From Proteromonas lacertae (taxonomy: Eukaryota > Sar > Bigyra > Opalinata > Proteromonadidae), in NCBI GenBank assembly GCA_002245135.1, contig NGBS01000032.1, positions 1 through 64,000 on the forward strand: a stretch of DNA of 64,000 nucleotides. Reading direction: 5' to 3'. Positions 51,901 through 63,512 of the stretch are shown piece by piece. Within the stretch, counting starts at the first letter, position 1. Every line of letters begins with the position of its first letter. The notes under the pieces were generated by a model. That model searched no databases. It saw only the letters and a program-made list of their open reading frames with translations, and had not been told where the DNA came from. Made by a program: the position numbers and the translations under genes.

Positions 51901-54900
51901 CAGTGAGTTATAGAAATATTCAAGTAGGACCATCTAATTCAACAACATTAGAATGTTTCTTGTATTCTGATGTTACTTTCCCCACTAATGTTACTAATAT
52001 TCCAGTATATATACAATGGAATAAACCAGTGAATAACTTCACAATTGCTTCTATCCAACCATTATATGCTAATGTAGATAACTTTGAAAAATTAAGTGAT
52101 AATAATGATTTCTATAAATTCATTATGACTCCTACAAGATGTGGTTTCTCAAGTGTTTATGTTAAAGAAGGTGCTGTTACAGTTGATGGTATTGAAAGTA
52201 AAGCTTCTGTTCCATTATACGCTGAATATTGTAATCTAAAACCAGTTCCTAGTTTAAGAACAACAGCTCCAAGTCATTATTCAGCTTCTACTCCATTCAC
52301 TATTAGAATTACATTTGCTACAACTGTGTATGGTTTTGATATTGGTGATTTTGAATATCCAAATTATGCTTGGTTACTTAGTTTCAGATCTGACTCAGAG
52401 ACTTCTTATATATTAGAAGTAGCTCCATATGGTAATGCCACTGAAAATGTAAATATTAGAGTAAAACCTAATAGTTTAACTGATTTATATGGTAATCTCA
52501 ATGAAGCTTCACAAACAATCACATTACCACTTTATAATACAATAGTTGATACATTCACAATTGCTACTAGTTTATTTAATGATGTATTGGTATTAAAACA
52601 ATGGAGTACTGGTTTAGAAATGAATTCATGGATTACATTCAATGGAAGATGTACAAAGGATTTATTTATCACATTCTCTAAAGAATTAGATTCACCAGAT
52701 AAGGACAGAATTAGAATCATTGTAGGTGGTGCTGATAATAGTAGAACTCAACTCATTGTAAGAGGTCATGAATATGTAGTAAAACCAATAGGTCCATGTA
52801 TAGCAGGTGAAGATGTGAAGATGTGGGCTAAATTCGATAAAAGATTAATTCAATTTGGTACTGGTGAATTAGGTGAATCAGTAATAGCCTCTTATGAAGC
52901 AACTGAAGATTTGCCATTTAAATATCTTGGTTTGTCAAACTGGATTGCTCCTGTTTATTATAGAAATATTAAGATTGGTCCAGCTGATGCAATTCCACCA
53001 AGAACAAGAACTGTAGCTAACATTAGAACTCAAGTCACATCTACTAATCCAATTCATATTAATGTCACATTTACTAATGATTGTCTTAACTTCGATAAGA
53101 GTATGATTACATTCACTGAGAATGGTAAGATTGGTGAAGTAACTCAATTATCTAATACAATTTATACATTCGATTATACTGGTGTTGAAGGTGAGAATCA
53201 TATTGATATTCCACAAGGTATTTGTAATGATACAAGTGGTAGACCTAATGATGCTGCATCTCCATTCTATTATACATATCAATTTGGTGTTTTAACAGGT
53301 GAATTCTCTACAGAAGTTCCATCCATTACAGCTCAAGCTCCAATTTCAGTCACAGTTACATTCTCTGCTATTCCAACTGATTTTTCACTCGTTTCTATTG
53401 AGATAACTGGTAGTGATGGTTATTTAGGTGAATTAGTTAAATTAAGTGAAGATCAATATTCATTCAATGTATATGTAACTGATACTGAAGCTTCATATTT
53501 GTCAATTCCATTCAATACAATTCATGATAGTTTAAGAAATGGAAATATTGAAATTGGTCCATTTGCTTTACCAAGATATGCTGAATCTTTAACCACCTTC
53601 AATGCTCCTGAAAATAGAAATAGTTATCCTTATTTCGCTAGTCAATGGACTGCTGTTCAAAGAGGTAATGTCAATGTTAGATTCCGAGCTAAGTGTACAG
53701 ATGGTATTATTGTTGGTATTAGTCAAAATATGAGTCCAAAAGATGAATCAGGTTATATTGCCTTTAAATTAGGTATGTCTAATAATAAATTCAGTACAAT
53801 CAGTCATGGTAATAAAGACTTTGCTACTAAAAATGTAGGTTTCTGTGCTGGTGATGATAAGGATGTAGATGTTTGGGTATTATATACAAATGGTAAAGCT
53901 TCTGCTGGTACTGGTGCAACTGTTGGCAGTGATACGAAGATAGAAGCTACTATTCCTGAAGCTGATCGATATGGATTTAAATTCGTTTATTTCTCTAGTC
54001 ATACAGCTAAAGTTTTATATTCATCTATTAATATTGGACCAGCAGGTATTATGCGACCAAAATTATCAATCGAAACATCTAGAGGTGCAGATGGTGCTAT
54101 TGCAGCAATGATGACATTATCATCTGATGGTAATGTCTGGTGTGTAGCATTAAAGAATCCATCTAATAGACCATCTATTATTCAAATGTTGAGAGGTGCA
54201 ACAGCTAAAGTAACTAGTCAACCATCATCTGTAGTTGTAAACGGTTTATTAGGTGGTACAAGATATGATTTATGGTGTTATGCTGAAGATAATAATGGTG
54301 TTTCAATTACTAATGATAATATAGACAATGTTAAACAGACTATAACTACAAGTGGTTCATCTAGTTATCCAATTGTTACAATAAAGACTATTGTTGGTAG
54401 AAGTACATCTATATATGTTGAATTTGACTTAACAATGGCTGGTATTATATATGTCTTACCAGTATTAACAGGTTCATCTGCTCCATCAATTGAAACAATG
54501 AAATCAAAAGGAACAAATGCAACATATATACTTGGTATTTCAGGTACAATAATAGTTAGTGGTTTAACTACTCATACATCGTTTGATGTTTATTTCTATG
54601 CTGAATCTTATGCAGGTTCACAACCACAAGAAGAAGTCGATGGTTCTAAGAGAACAATAAGAACAGATGCATCATGTCCAATTGTAGATGATAAAGTATG
54701 TGCTGATCATGGTAAATGTAATGACGGTATCTGTGAATGTGAATATGGTTATCATGATAAAGATTGCGCTGTTACTTGTCCTGGTACTAACTTCGCTGGT
54801 CATGTTGAATGTGCTGGACATGGTACTTGTCAATTGAATGGTAAATGTCAATGTGATAGTACTCTATATTTAGGTGATGGATGTAATATGCAATGCCCAA

Positions 54901-55199
54901 ATGATGGTATTGAAGCATGTGGAGGTATCAGTCATGGTACTTGTCAATTCGATGGTAATAAAGCTTGGTGTGAATGCAGAGATAATTGGACTGGTAAACA
55001 GTGTACTAAGATGCCAAGAGGACCTTTAGGTGCTGGAGCTATTATTGGTATAATTTGTGCAAGTTTGGTTGGTTTATGCATTATTGGTATTGGAAGTTAT
55101 TGTTATTGTAGTGGACCATCAGTAGCTCGTAAATCAACAAAGAAGAGCAAGAAAGGAAAGCATCATCACCATGATGGTGATTTATTGAGCGAAGTGTAA
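45947..55199 (+). CDS. Giant type I cell-surface protein: fibrinogen-like, Ig-like/FAMeT-like repeats, EGF, TM
   Basis: About 3,072 residues. Signal peptide MKISLVLLLILVASCPLSKA, then a 33-bp intron (46087-46119), then one 9-kb exon. Next comes a fibrinogen-related segment (SCYEIKQ; YCEQERGGGGWTLFY, ~46350-46960). The bulk alternates two modules six or seven times: bacterial Ig-like repeats (e.g. SIPVSVDISFSEPVTALNK ... GAVQDMTGNPS) and a module with W-W-S, F-W-I-F and IGSG/YVSF signatures that matches the farnesoic-acid O-methyltransferase-like (Methyltransf_FA) domain. Towards the end are two FN3-like modules (VWCVALKNP; YAEDNNG), then about three EGF-like repeats (CADHGKCNDGICEC, ~54660-55010), a TM helix (AIIGIICASLVGLCIIGIG) and a Lys/His-rich tail ending LLSEV. 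One extra base near 48930 breaks the frame; correcting the count gives 3,073 codons. Confidence 0.85.
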
Positions 55200-55372
55200 T
55201 TAATAAAACATAAAAACAAAAATTAGAGCTACTTTTAATAAAAAATTATTTCAACTTATTATTCATATGATTTCTCAATCTTAAATATTTGTGTTTTATT
55301 TTTCATCAATAATTTTCAATAACCAATTTTCATAGAAACTTCTAAAATTCTATTTTCAAAATCTTTTGCCCA

Positions 55373-56548
55373 ATGCCAATAGCTAATTTCAACTGGTATA
55401 ATCCCACAAGAATTCTTTTTGGTAAAAATACCATCCCAGAAATGGGACAATATTTACCAGAAGACAAACACTACATCTTGTGTTACGGAGGAGGCAGTAT
55501 CAAAAAGTTTGGAACATACGATGCTGTTAAGAAAGTATTAGGTAAAAGAACAGTAGAAGATTTTGGAGGAATAGAAGCAAATCCTGATTTCGACACTTTA
55601 ATGAAGTGTGTAAACAGAATCAAGGAGATTGGAAGAGAAAAATGTTTCTTATTATCAATTGGAGGAGGTTCAGTGTGTGATGGAGTCAAATTCATTGCTG
55701 CTGCTTGTTATTGCAATGGTGATCCATGGGAAGATTTATTAATAAAGCAACAACCTATTACTGAAGCTGTTCCAATTGCTGTTGTATTAACATTACCAGC
55801 TACAGGAAGTGAAAGTAATCGTAATGCTGTTATATCAAGAAGATCAATGCATAGAAAGATTGCTATTGGTAGTCAAGCCTTATATCCAGTAGTAAGTGTA
55901 TTAGATCCCGAGTTAACATACACATTACCAGATCATCAAACTCATAATGGTGTAGTAGATGCCTTTGTTCATGTTTGTGAACAATATGTTACATGGCCAT
56001 GTGATGCTGATTGTCAAGACAGATACAGCGAAGGATTAATGAAAGCTTTAGTTAAGAACGGTGAGATTGCTGTTTCAAACCCTAAAGATTATACAGCTCG
56101 TGCTAATATAATGTGGGCTGCTAATCAAGCATTGAACCATTTAATAGCGCAAGGTGTACCTGAAGATTGGTCAACTCATATGATTGGACATGAATTGACT
56201 GCAAATTTAGGATTAGATCATGGTGTTACATTAGCTATTGTTCAACCTCGATTATTTGAATATAAGATCGAGCAAAAGAAAGAAAAGTTAGCAATGTTAG
56301 GTGAAGCTGTATTTGGAATAAAGAATAGTGATAAATTATCTGCAGCTAAAGAAACAATCAAAGCAATAGAACATTTCTATCACGATGTTATGAAAGTTCC
56401 AACAAAAATCAGTGAATGTAAATGTAGTCAAGATAAAGCATGGATTAAAGAAGTCTGTGATAGATTTAAGAAAGATGGTGTTAAATTAGGTGAACATCAG
56501 GATATAACCTCAGAAGATGTTGAAAAAATCTTAAACAAATGTTATTAA
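55373..56548 (+). CDS. Iron-containing alcohol dehydrogenase (YqhD/butanol dehydrogenase type)
   Basis: NAD(P)H-dependent Fe-ADH, 391 residues in one uninterrupted exon. The nucleotide-binding part has YGGGSIKKFG and LSIGGGSVCDGVK. Metal ligands by family position are Asp and His in VVDAFVHVCEQY, His in STHMIGHEL, and His in GLDHGVTLAIVQP. PVVSVLDPELTYTLP and the C-terminal helices also match the YqhD/BdhA group, which in bacteria and several anaerobic protists reduces aldehydes to alcohols. No targeting sequence is visible, so it is likely cytosolic. It is the only sizeable gene here without an intron, which fits acquisition by lateral transfer but does not prove it. It supports, weakly, a fermentative lifestyle. 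Confidence 0.95.
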   Translation: MPIANFNWYNPTRILFGKNTIPEMGQYLPEDKHYILCYGGGSIKKFGTYDAVKKVLGKRTVEDFGGIEANPDFDTLMKCVNRIKEIGREKCFLLSIGGGSVCDGVKFIAAACYCNGDPWEDLLIKQQPITEAVPIAVVLTLPATGSESNRNAVISRRSMHRKIAIGSQALYPVVSVLDPELTYTLPDHQTHNGVVDAFVHVCEQYVTWPCDADCQDRYSEGLMKALVKNGEIAVSNPKDYTARANIMWAANQALNHLIAQGVPEDWSTHMIGHELTANLGLDHGVTLAIVQPRLFEYKIEQKKEKLAMLGEAVFGIKNSDKLSAAKETIKAIEHFYHDVMKVPTKISECKCSQDKAWIKEVCDRFKKDGVKLGEHQDITSEDVEKILNKCY

Positions 56549-56595
56549 ACTAATAATCTCCTTCAACTGTTTCACTTTGTTTGTTTATTTTGTGA

Positions 56596-56609
56596 ATGAA
56601 ACGACTATA
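56596..56609 (+). promoter_or_regulatory. TGAAACGACTATAT element
   Basis: Located 39 bp before the ATG at 56635 in the sense direction, followed by an AT-only stretch. It also lies 48 bp after the Fe-ADH stop. Confidence 0.35.
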
Positions 56610-56634
56610 TTTTTATTTATAAATATAAAAAACT

Positions 56635-57626
56635 ATGTTTTTCTTGCAAGCAATTCATATTCAAGGTATATTTTAAGGGTATTTAATTATAGATGATGCA
56701 TTTTATAATAATATCAATTCAACTACATATGATTCTTCCAATAGTACAATTTTCTTTATAATTTTATTCTAGGATATGTGGATTTAATTATGGAATGCAT
56801 GAATCAAGCACCTCAACTTAGATCATTTACTTTATACTGTATATAGTTGTGTGTTATATTCTTCAATTTAGCTTCTCTTTCACCTAGTGAGTGTATTTTA
56901 TTATCATATTTTCCATTGTATCAACCATCTGTATTACATTCATCACTCATTAATCCTCGTTCTCCTGAATTACTTACTCAATTCAAAGATATTGATGTTC
57001 TGTCCAGATGTTCACTCTCTTTTTATAGTATATTAATTGAAATTGACAATATTTATTGGAATAGGAAATAGAATACTCTCAAAGTCTGAAATATATGAGA
57101 TTATTTCAATTATTTTAACTCATCATTATTCCACCATTTTATTTTTCAATAGTATCTTATTTACTATAGTTGTATTTCACTAGTACCAGCAATGGTTCGT
57201 TTTTTACATCCATCTTTCATAGAATTATCTAATATTCAGGTAATAATTACAGATAAAATAAAACCAAAAAGACTGTTAAGCTATAAACGAAATCTTACTT
57301 TTCTACATTCAATTTATTCATTAAAAGATACAGATATTATATGTCATTCAGCAAATCTATTATCAATATTAATAACTCTTCCAGAAATATATTTGAATGA
57401 TGAAAATATCACTAATTTAATAATCAAATTGAAAGAAATAATGGATAATAAACAAGTAGTAGAAATGTCAATTGAATATGAATTATTAATTATTACTCTA
57501 TTAGAAAAACAAGAGTTTAAGAATATACTATGTAAGTTATATCCATCCTATAAATGCTGGAATATTCCTTCAGAGTATATTGATTATTATCAAAATGGAC
57601 AAATTCAATTATTTAATAATAATGAC

Positions 57627-57658
<32 letters not shown>

Positions 57659-58287
57659 TAGTAAAAGATATTGGTTCAATTCCTATTAGTATATTTCGTA
57701 ATATCTTTATTGGTTTAACATATTTTAATAAATTAGAATGGTTTACTTATTGTGATTTACCTTTAAATACAATAAGATCACTAATAATTTCAAATTGTTC
57801 TGTTTATTATAATAATTTAATTATGTTGGATTTGCATAGTATGTAATTTTTGTATTTCTATTTTTCTGTAGATACGAATTTGACAAAGACAAAATGTTGT
57901 ATAATCTCAAAATCATTAAAATACTTAACCAATTTGAAACATCTAAATATGATCGATAATCCAATCACTGATGATGGCTTAAAGTATTTATTGGATTATT
58001 TACCAACGAAAGCATCTTTAGAAACATTGAATTTAGAGAATACAATGTTAACAGATAGATCTATACCATTATTTACATTATATTTATCTAAATTAATCAA
58101 TTGTGAATCAATATTTGTTGATAGTAATTGTATATCATTTAAAAATAAGGAATGTATTGAAGAATTTTTAAATGTATTAAAATCAATTAAAAAATTAAGA
58201 ACATTTTCATTAACTGATAATAGAATTGATAAAGAAGTAAAAAATATAATTAATAAATATGAATGTAAATGTATATCTATCTTTTAA
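56635..58287 (+). CDS. Leucine-rich repeat protein, eight exons
   Basis: A 475-residue protein; introns at 56666-56692, 56744-56772, 56839-56871, 57028-57064, 57152-57183, 57628-57661 and 57839-57871 (27-37 bp). Exon lengths sum to 1,428 nt, a multiple of three. The first ~300 residues are hydrophobic-rich helices without a family I recognise. The C-terminal part holds LRRs of the ribonuclease-inhibitor kind (NLKHLNMIDNPITDDGLKYLL; LETLNLENTMLTDRSIPLF; LRTFSLTDNRIDKEV). It ends ECKCISIF. Four of the seven introns are crowded into the first 430 bp. It is flanked by Fe-ADH and, convergently, the CCCH gene. Function unknown; protein binding is likely. Confidence 0.72.
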
Positions 58288-58428
58288 TTTCTTTTTTCTT
58301 AAATATATAAATCCCAACAAAAAACAAAAACAAATTTCTTTCATCAGAAAAACACCCTAAATTTAGGTTTGGTGATAATAATAATAATAATAATAGTGAT
58401 TAACAAACTATTTTTACAATTATATTAT

Positions 58429-58788
58429 CTAACTAGATGAGGATGGCATTGTATCAGCTGATGAAGTTGTAGATGTGCTTGCTACAGTATTAACAACTCC
58501 TGTGTTATCTACTACTGGTACATTTACTGGAGGTTGCTGAGACTTGTATGCTTTATTTGTATAATTAAAATTGTTACTGTAATTCTGTTCATTTGGTGGG
58601 ATATTGTTGTTGTTATAACGTCTTTGATAAGTTCCATTATTATTTTTATGATAACCTCTACCATCGTTATTATGAAAACTACGCATTCTTTGGTTATTAT
58701 TATGATATCCAGATTGAATTCCTCCTTCTTCACTTCCACTTGTTCCTGCTGCTACTTCTGAACTATCAACTACTGAACCATCTGTACT

Positions 58789-58820
<32 letters not shown>

Positions 58821-59459
58821 GATTCTTTCTATGATTAGCTGGAACTTGACGTATTTGTTCTTTACCATGCGCAAATTGACACATATCTCCATATTTACAT
58901 TCTCCTGTTGCTAGAAAGTTTTTACATAACTCAGTTTTGTATAAAGCTGATTTTGCTGCTCTTGGTAAACCATTCATATTGTTATAATACTGTTGTTGTT
59001 GAAATTGCTTTCTTTGGAACGGTGTATAATAAGGAGCTGAAGGAACATAGTATGGTGGTGGATAATAGTATGGCCAAGATCCTGGAGGAGGAGCAGAAGT
59101 AGGATTTGTTGATGATGTTGAACCTGGTACAGATGAGTCCATTGGAATATAAGACATATCCATCTGCTGCTGGTATTGCATTTGAATTGCATTCATCTCA
59201 CTAGCATCCATTGGAGGAGGAAGTGATTCCTAATTTAATATATAAACACATTCATATTATACATCTGGTGATGAAGAAGTCCAGTAATTCTGTTGTTGCA
59301 TCACTTGAGGTGCTGATGGAGCAGACGATGAACTACCTAAAAATTAACTAATACTATCATAACAATACCAGAATTCTGTTGAGCTTCATAAGACTGAGGC
59401 TGTAGCTGATTTCCATGAGCAATTGAACCTCCAACCATATTGCTGTCATTTTGATCCAT
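58429..59459 (-). CDS. CCCH zinc-finger protein (tristetraprolin-type finger)
   Basis: A 321-residue protein in three exons (59459-59369, 59336-59263, 59229-58429; introns 32 and 33 bp; total 966 nt). One C-x8-C-x5-C-x3-H finger is present: YKTELCKNFLATGECKYGDM then CQFAHGKEQIR. The YKTELC lead-in is that of the TTP/ZFP36 family, which binds AU-rich mRNA elements, but TTP proteins have two fingers and this has one. The rest is low complexity: Pro/Tyr/Gln-rich before the finger and a 12-residue polyGln followed by Asn/Ser-rich sequence after it. mRNA binding is therefore likely; decay control is an inference. A further upstream splice acceptor (near 59481) suggests an intron in the 5' UTR. Nothing is seen between 59482 and 59753. 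Confidence 0.85.
58789..58821. repeat. (TTG)n tract coding polyGln in the CCCH gene
   Basis: Eleven or so TTG units on the plus strand read as CAA codons in the minus-strand gene, just after the zinc finger. Confidence 0.92.
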
Positions 59460-59788
59460 GAACTTTAAGTCACCGGAGAACTATAGAAAATAAGTTCATA
59501 TAAGTATGAATAATAATGAAAAAAAGTATAATGATAAGAAAAGACTATTCAGGTAAGAAATATACTCCAATTCAAAAAAAAATAATTTGGGTGTTCCAAA
59601 ATATTATTTCTTGGGGTTTGAAAATAAATAATCAATTAAAATCTGTTTTATAAACTACTTGATAGTTTTACTCTCATTAATCTATATAATGACACAATAA
59701 TTAAAAATCCAATAAGGTTTTGTGAAAATCAATGTCTATCAATATTTTACTTAATATATATATATTCTATTATGTGTATAATATCTAG

Positions 59789-59995
59789 TTGACATTATTT
59801 GATGATGTTGATTATTGGATAGAAATAGCTTGTCCAAGGTTGTGTATAGATTGGGGAACTGGCTTTTCCAAACCAGTTTTAACTCCCTATGAGTTTTATT
59901 GTTGTATTGGTGAATGTGAATATAAAGCAATTTATCCAATGGATTGGTATAGTAAAAACAGTGGTAAATGGGGTAATTATTATAAAAGTAAATAA
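59789..59995 (+). pseudogene. Orphan copy of DPH1 last exon
   Basis: Copies DPH1 exon 5 with about three base changes (68 codons, still open: [19 protein letters not shown] to YYKSK-stop). None of exons 1-4 is present and the upstream sequence is unrelated, so it cannot encode DPH1. The splice acceptor (ATATCTAG) is kept. Confidence 0.9.
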
Positions 59996-60152
59996 AATAT
60001 TAAGTTTTGTTGATGTTAATGTTTGTGTATTTGTTAATGATGATAATATAATGTGTTTGATAAAGAATGGCTGAGTTATAAGAATAAAACAAATTATATC
60101 GTTTCAGAAAGTTCAAACATAGTTTGATATTAAATTTTGATTTTTATAACGA

Positions 60153-61313
60153 ATGAACTTTGATTTCGGAGTTTCAAGTCATAAAAACTTAATAAGTATA
60201 GATGTTTTACCCAAATATATTACACCTGAAGAATTGTACGTCTTTTTTGTGTTGTTTATATTGTCTTTCTTATACTGTATAATGAATATTATGATTTAAT
60301 AGTGTTATTTAAAATCTTATTCAAAATCAGATATACATATTATTAAAGTCGATCACTTCGAAATCCAATCGTATAATAAAATATATAACATTTGAATAGA
60401 TTCTAGATAGTAGTGATTTGTATTGTGATAGATCTACTCTGGAGTCAATAGCAGAAACTCATTTAATGGATTTGATAAGTTGTAAATCTCGTTCAATAGT
60501 AGTGATACCTTCAATATCTATTCCTTTTACGTATATATCCGAAATCAAAACCGAAAATGATATGCATAGAATGGAAATGTATGTAAATAAAGAAATATCA
60601 ATACAATTCTTTTATGGAGTTGAATTTAAGAATGTTACTCATTATATTGATAGAAATGAAAGAGTAAATGTAATAAAATCAGTATTGAAACCATTGAATG
60701 GATATACTGATGAAGAAATATTATTACCATTAATATGAAGAAGATAATTATAAAGACAATCCGAATATCTCAAAGAGAAATAGGTGGAATGGAAGTAATA
60801 CCATTGGGTGTAGTAAATGAAGAAAATTCTCAATCTAATAATAATAATAATAATCATAGTAATAGTAGGATGTTGATTAATACAAGAGATGTATTTAATA
60901 TAAATGTAACTGATCCATTGTGTAATAGTCATTCTACTTCTCCATTATTGACTAATTCACTGAGTGTAATTGATAGTAATAATGATAAAGTCCAATCATC
61001 TGAAAATAATAATGTTACATCAAGAACAACAGTAGGAAATATAAATACAACTGAAATAACACCTCCAATAATAATGACAACTACTGAAAGTAAAACTGAA
61101 ACTAGAACAATAGTTGAACCAATAGTAACAAAGAGTGAAGAAAAGAGAAGTAGTAAAACAGAGAAAGATGATGATTGTATAATTTGTTTGACAAATAAAG
61201 TAAATACAATATTTGTAGGTTGTAGACATAAAATCATCTGTGATGAATGTATAAAAGAAGTAGATAAATGTCCAGTTTGTCGAAGTATGAATGAAGCATA
61301 TTTAGTTATATGA
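60153..61313 (+). pseudogene. Broken copy of the RING E3 gene
   Basis: Homologous to 10426-12055. After the first intron an in-frame TAA replaces TTA (TTATTTAAG became TTATTAAAG, ~60344). The internal deletion then ends the central frame at 60738. The RING finger itself is intact in an open frame from ATG 60735 to 61313 (192 residues; CIICLTNK, GCRHKIICDEC, CPVCRS). A short soluble RING protein without the membrane segment could still be made if transcription starts internally, but the full-length protein cannot. Confidence 0.8.
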
Positions 61314-61670
61314 TTATTTATTAATATTTTTGTAATGAAACAATATTCAAACAATTACAAATGTGTAATTTATGTAATTCTATATATAATCATGTTCTTT
61401 TGAAAAGTCAAAAATGAAACGACTAAATATTTTGAAACAAAATTGTTTTTCTTGATTTCTAAGCAAATAAAATGATATAATTAATCTTACCATGATTACT
61501 CAAAGATATGAAATAATTTATTGGAATAGACGAAATAAACAGAAGAAATGAGTAGAAATGAAGTAGGTTTATAATTGCATCAACAATATGCGGAAGTATA
61601 TCATGGATGTTGGAAAAATTTAAAATATGGGTAATTAAACAAGAAAAGAAGAAAAAGAATATTCAATAAC

Positions 61671-61680
61671 TGAAACGACT
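61671..61680 (+). promoter_or_regulatory. TGAAACGACT element
   Basis: Located 22 bp before the ATG at 61693, in sense, and immediately after the end of duplication copy B. Confidence 0.35.
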
Positions 61681-61692
61681 CAATTTTCAAAA

Positions 61693-63512
61693 ATGTTAAT
61701 TTCACCCAAATTTCATTGTATGGAAGAGTTATTGAAATATCACATACTGAAATTGGAAGTATTATTATTTAATATATCGGATAGATAAAAGAGCGGGTAG
61801 TAAAGAGTGATACTGAAGTAGATTTTGAAGCAAAATATATAAAAGATATGAAGAAGATGAAACTACTTACTATTAATGAGATACTAGAGAAGAAGATGTT
61901 AAAATACTGTGAAAACAACAATAATATGATGGATTATTGTTCATCTTCTATTTATCCGTTTCAAACACAAATTATAGCAAATATCATAATATTAAGTGAA
62001 TATGGCTCATCAAATAGTAATTTGAAGCTTTATAATATAATGCGTGAAAGAGATGACAACATCTATAATAAATCGAAAATATATAGTTTCTACTTAAATG
62101 TATTGAAGAAAAAAATGATAAAAATGAGTAAAATAGCAAAAGGTTCAGATCATAATCTAATGAAATATAATGAAAGAAAAGAAACATTGCATAATATTGA
62201 TTATAGTATTGTTAGATTTCCAATAGTTTATCCATCCCAATATTATCTCCAAAGTTATAAATATGATGAAAATCGAGATGCTTTAGTTGAATCATACAAC
62301 AATGAACCAAACGAAAGAATATTATCAATATTATTGATGATGAAATTGTATAAAGAAGATGAATCTATAAAAGACAAACTAAAGTTTCAAAAATATCATA
62401 AATGCAGATATGGAGAATGTTATTTGGATGAAATGATATTCAATGTTAATGTATATAGAAGAGATAAGGAAAGAGTAAAAATAGATTCAAAATGTGTATG
62501 TTTATGCGAAGAAGGAATTAATTTCTGTTTAAGAATGCTAAAACTAATAAATCCAACAAAACTCAAATTTGGTATAAATATTCCACTCAAGTATGAAAAA
62601 TTATTTTTCTCATATTTTACTCAATTATTAAATCTTCGAGAATTAGATTTATCGCATTGTAATCTTACTTATCGTTTTGTTGAATCCTTTACAAAATCAA
62701 TTCCATTAATGAAATTGGAATATATTAACCTTGAAAGTATATATTGCTTATGCTATTATGAAATAGATAATCCAATTAGTTCAAAAGGGTTTAAATTAAT
62801 ATTACCATATCTACATTTATTGATCAACAAAGAAAATAAACTAAACCTTTGTCAAATGAATTTAAATGATGAATCGATGATATTATTATCACAAGAATTA
62901 TTAAAATATCCAAAACTTAGAAGAATAGATATTAGATATAACCATAGTATTCATTCCAATGGATTAAAAACCTTATTTTCCAAATTTCCTATATCTAAAA
63001 TAGTATTTGAATTAAATGGAAATAATAAAGAATTACTGATTGATAAAGAAATTCCAGAATTACTCAAATATATCAATTATGGTCAATTGAATCTGAATAG
63101 TTTAGAAATGGATGATGATTTTTTTAAATCCTTCATTTCTATTAGGTTTAATGAATTTAGAGAAATATGGAAGATTGATTTGAGCAGTATAACATAATAT
63201 GTTATATATTGTTAGATAATAAACTTACATATGAAAGTATAGAAATATTGATTAATAATTTATTATCATTAACATATCTTGAAGAGGTTCTTTTAAGTGG
63301 AAATGAGATAGGAGATGATGGAATGAAAATATTATCTCCATATTTGTATTTATTAAAAGATGATAAAAATAGAATAGATTGTTCTAGTATATTAATTATA
63401 TTTAATTATAATAGAAATGGGGTTATCTATAATTGGATTAAAATGTTTTGTGGATGGTTTAAAAAATATTAAGGAAAAGGTAAAACTCAATTTAAGTGAT
63501 AATCATATATGA
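61693..63512 (+). CDS. Leucine-rich repeat protein with helical N-terminus
   Basis: I start at 61693 (MLISPKFHCMEELLKYHIL), joined by a 26-bp intron (61759-61784) to IKERVVKSDTEVDFEAKYIK and the long exon; starting at the later ATG 61848 would lose this. Further introns lie at 63187-63215 and 63387-63414. The first ~200 residues are charged and helical. C-terminal LRRs include LRELDLSHCNLTYRFVESFTK, LNLCQMNLNDESMILLSQELL, LRRIDIRYNHSIHSNGLKTL and LEEVLLSGNEIGDDGMKIL. The protein ends KVKLNLSDNHI. Same general layout as the genes at 7547 and 56635, but the N-terminal sequences do not match, so it is a family by fold rather than a recent duplicate. Confidence 0.75.

Larger units (their letters stand above)
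59754..61669. repeat. Segmental duplication, copy B
   Basis: Matches 10025-12411 from the TA-rich intron tail through the sequence after the RING gene. It is 467 bp or so shorter: about 450 bp is missing from the middle of the RING gene (A positions ~10995-11485) and 15 bp just before the RING finger. The remaining sequence differs at only about a dozen positions. The right end stops two bases before the TGAAACGACT element of the next gene. Confidence 0.93.

Noticed and set aside
57152-57169. An 18-bp intron in the LRR gene at 56635
   Set aside because: Using that acceptor puts a stop in the next exon; the downstream acceptor gives a 32-bp intron in the right phase.
61848-63197. ATG 61848 as the LRR gene start
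   Set aside because: An in-phase 26-bp intron links it to an upstream exon starting at 61693, just after the promoter-like element.
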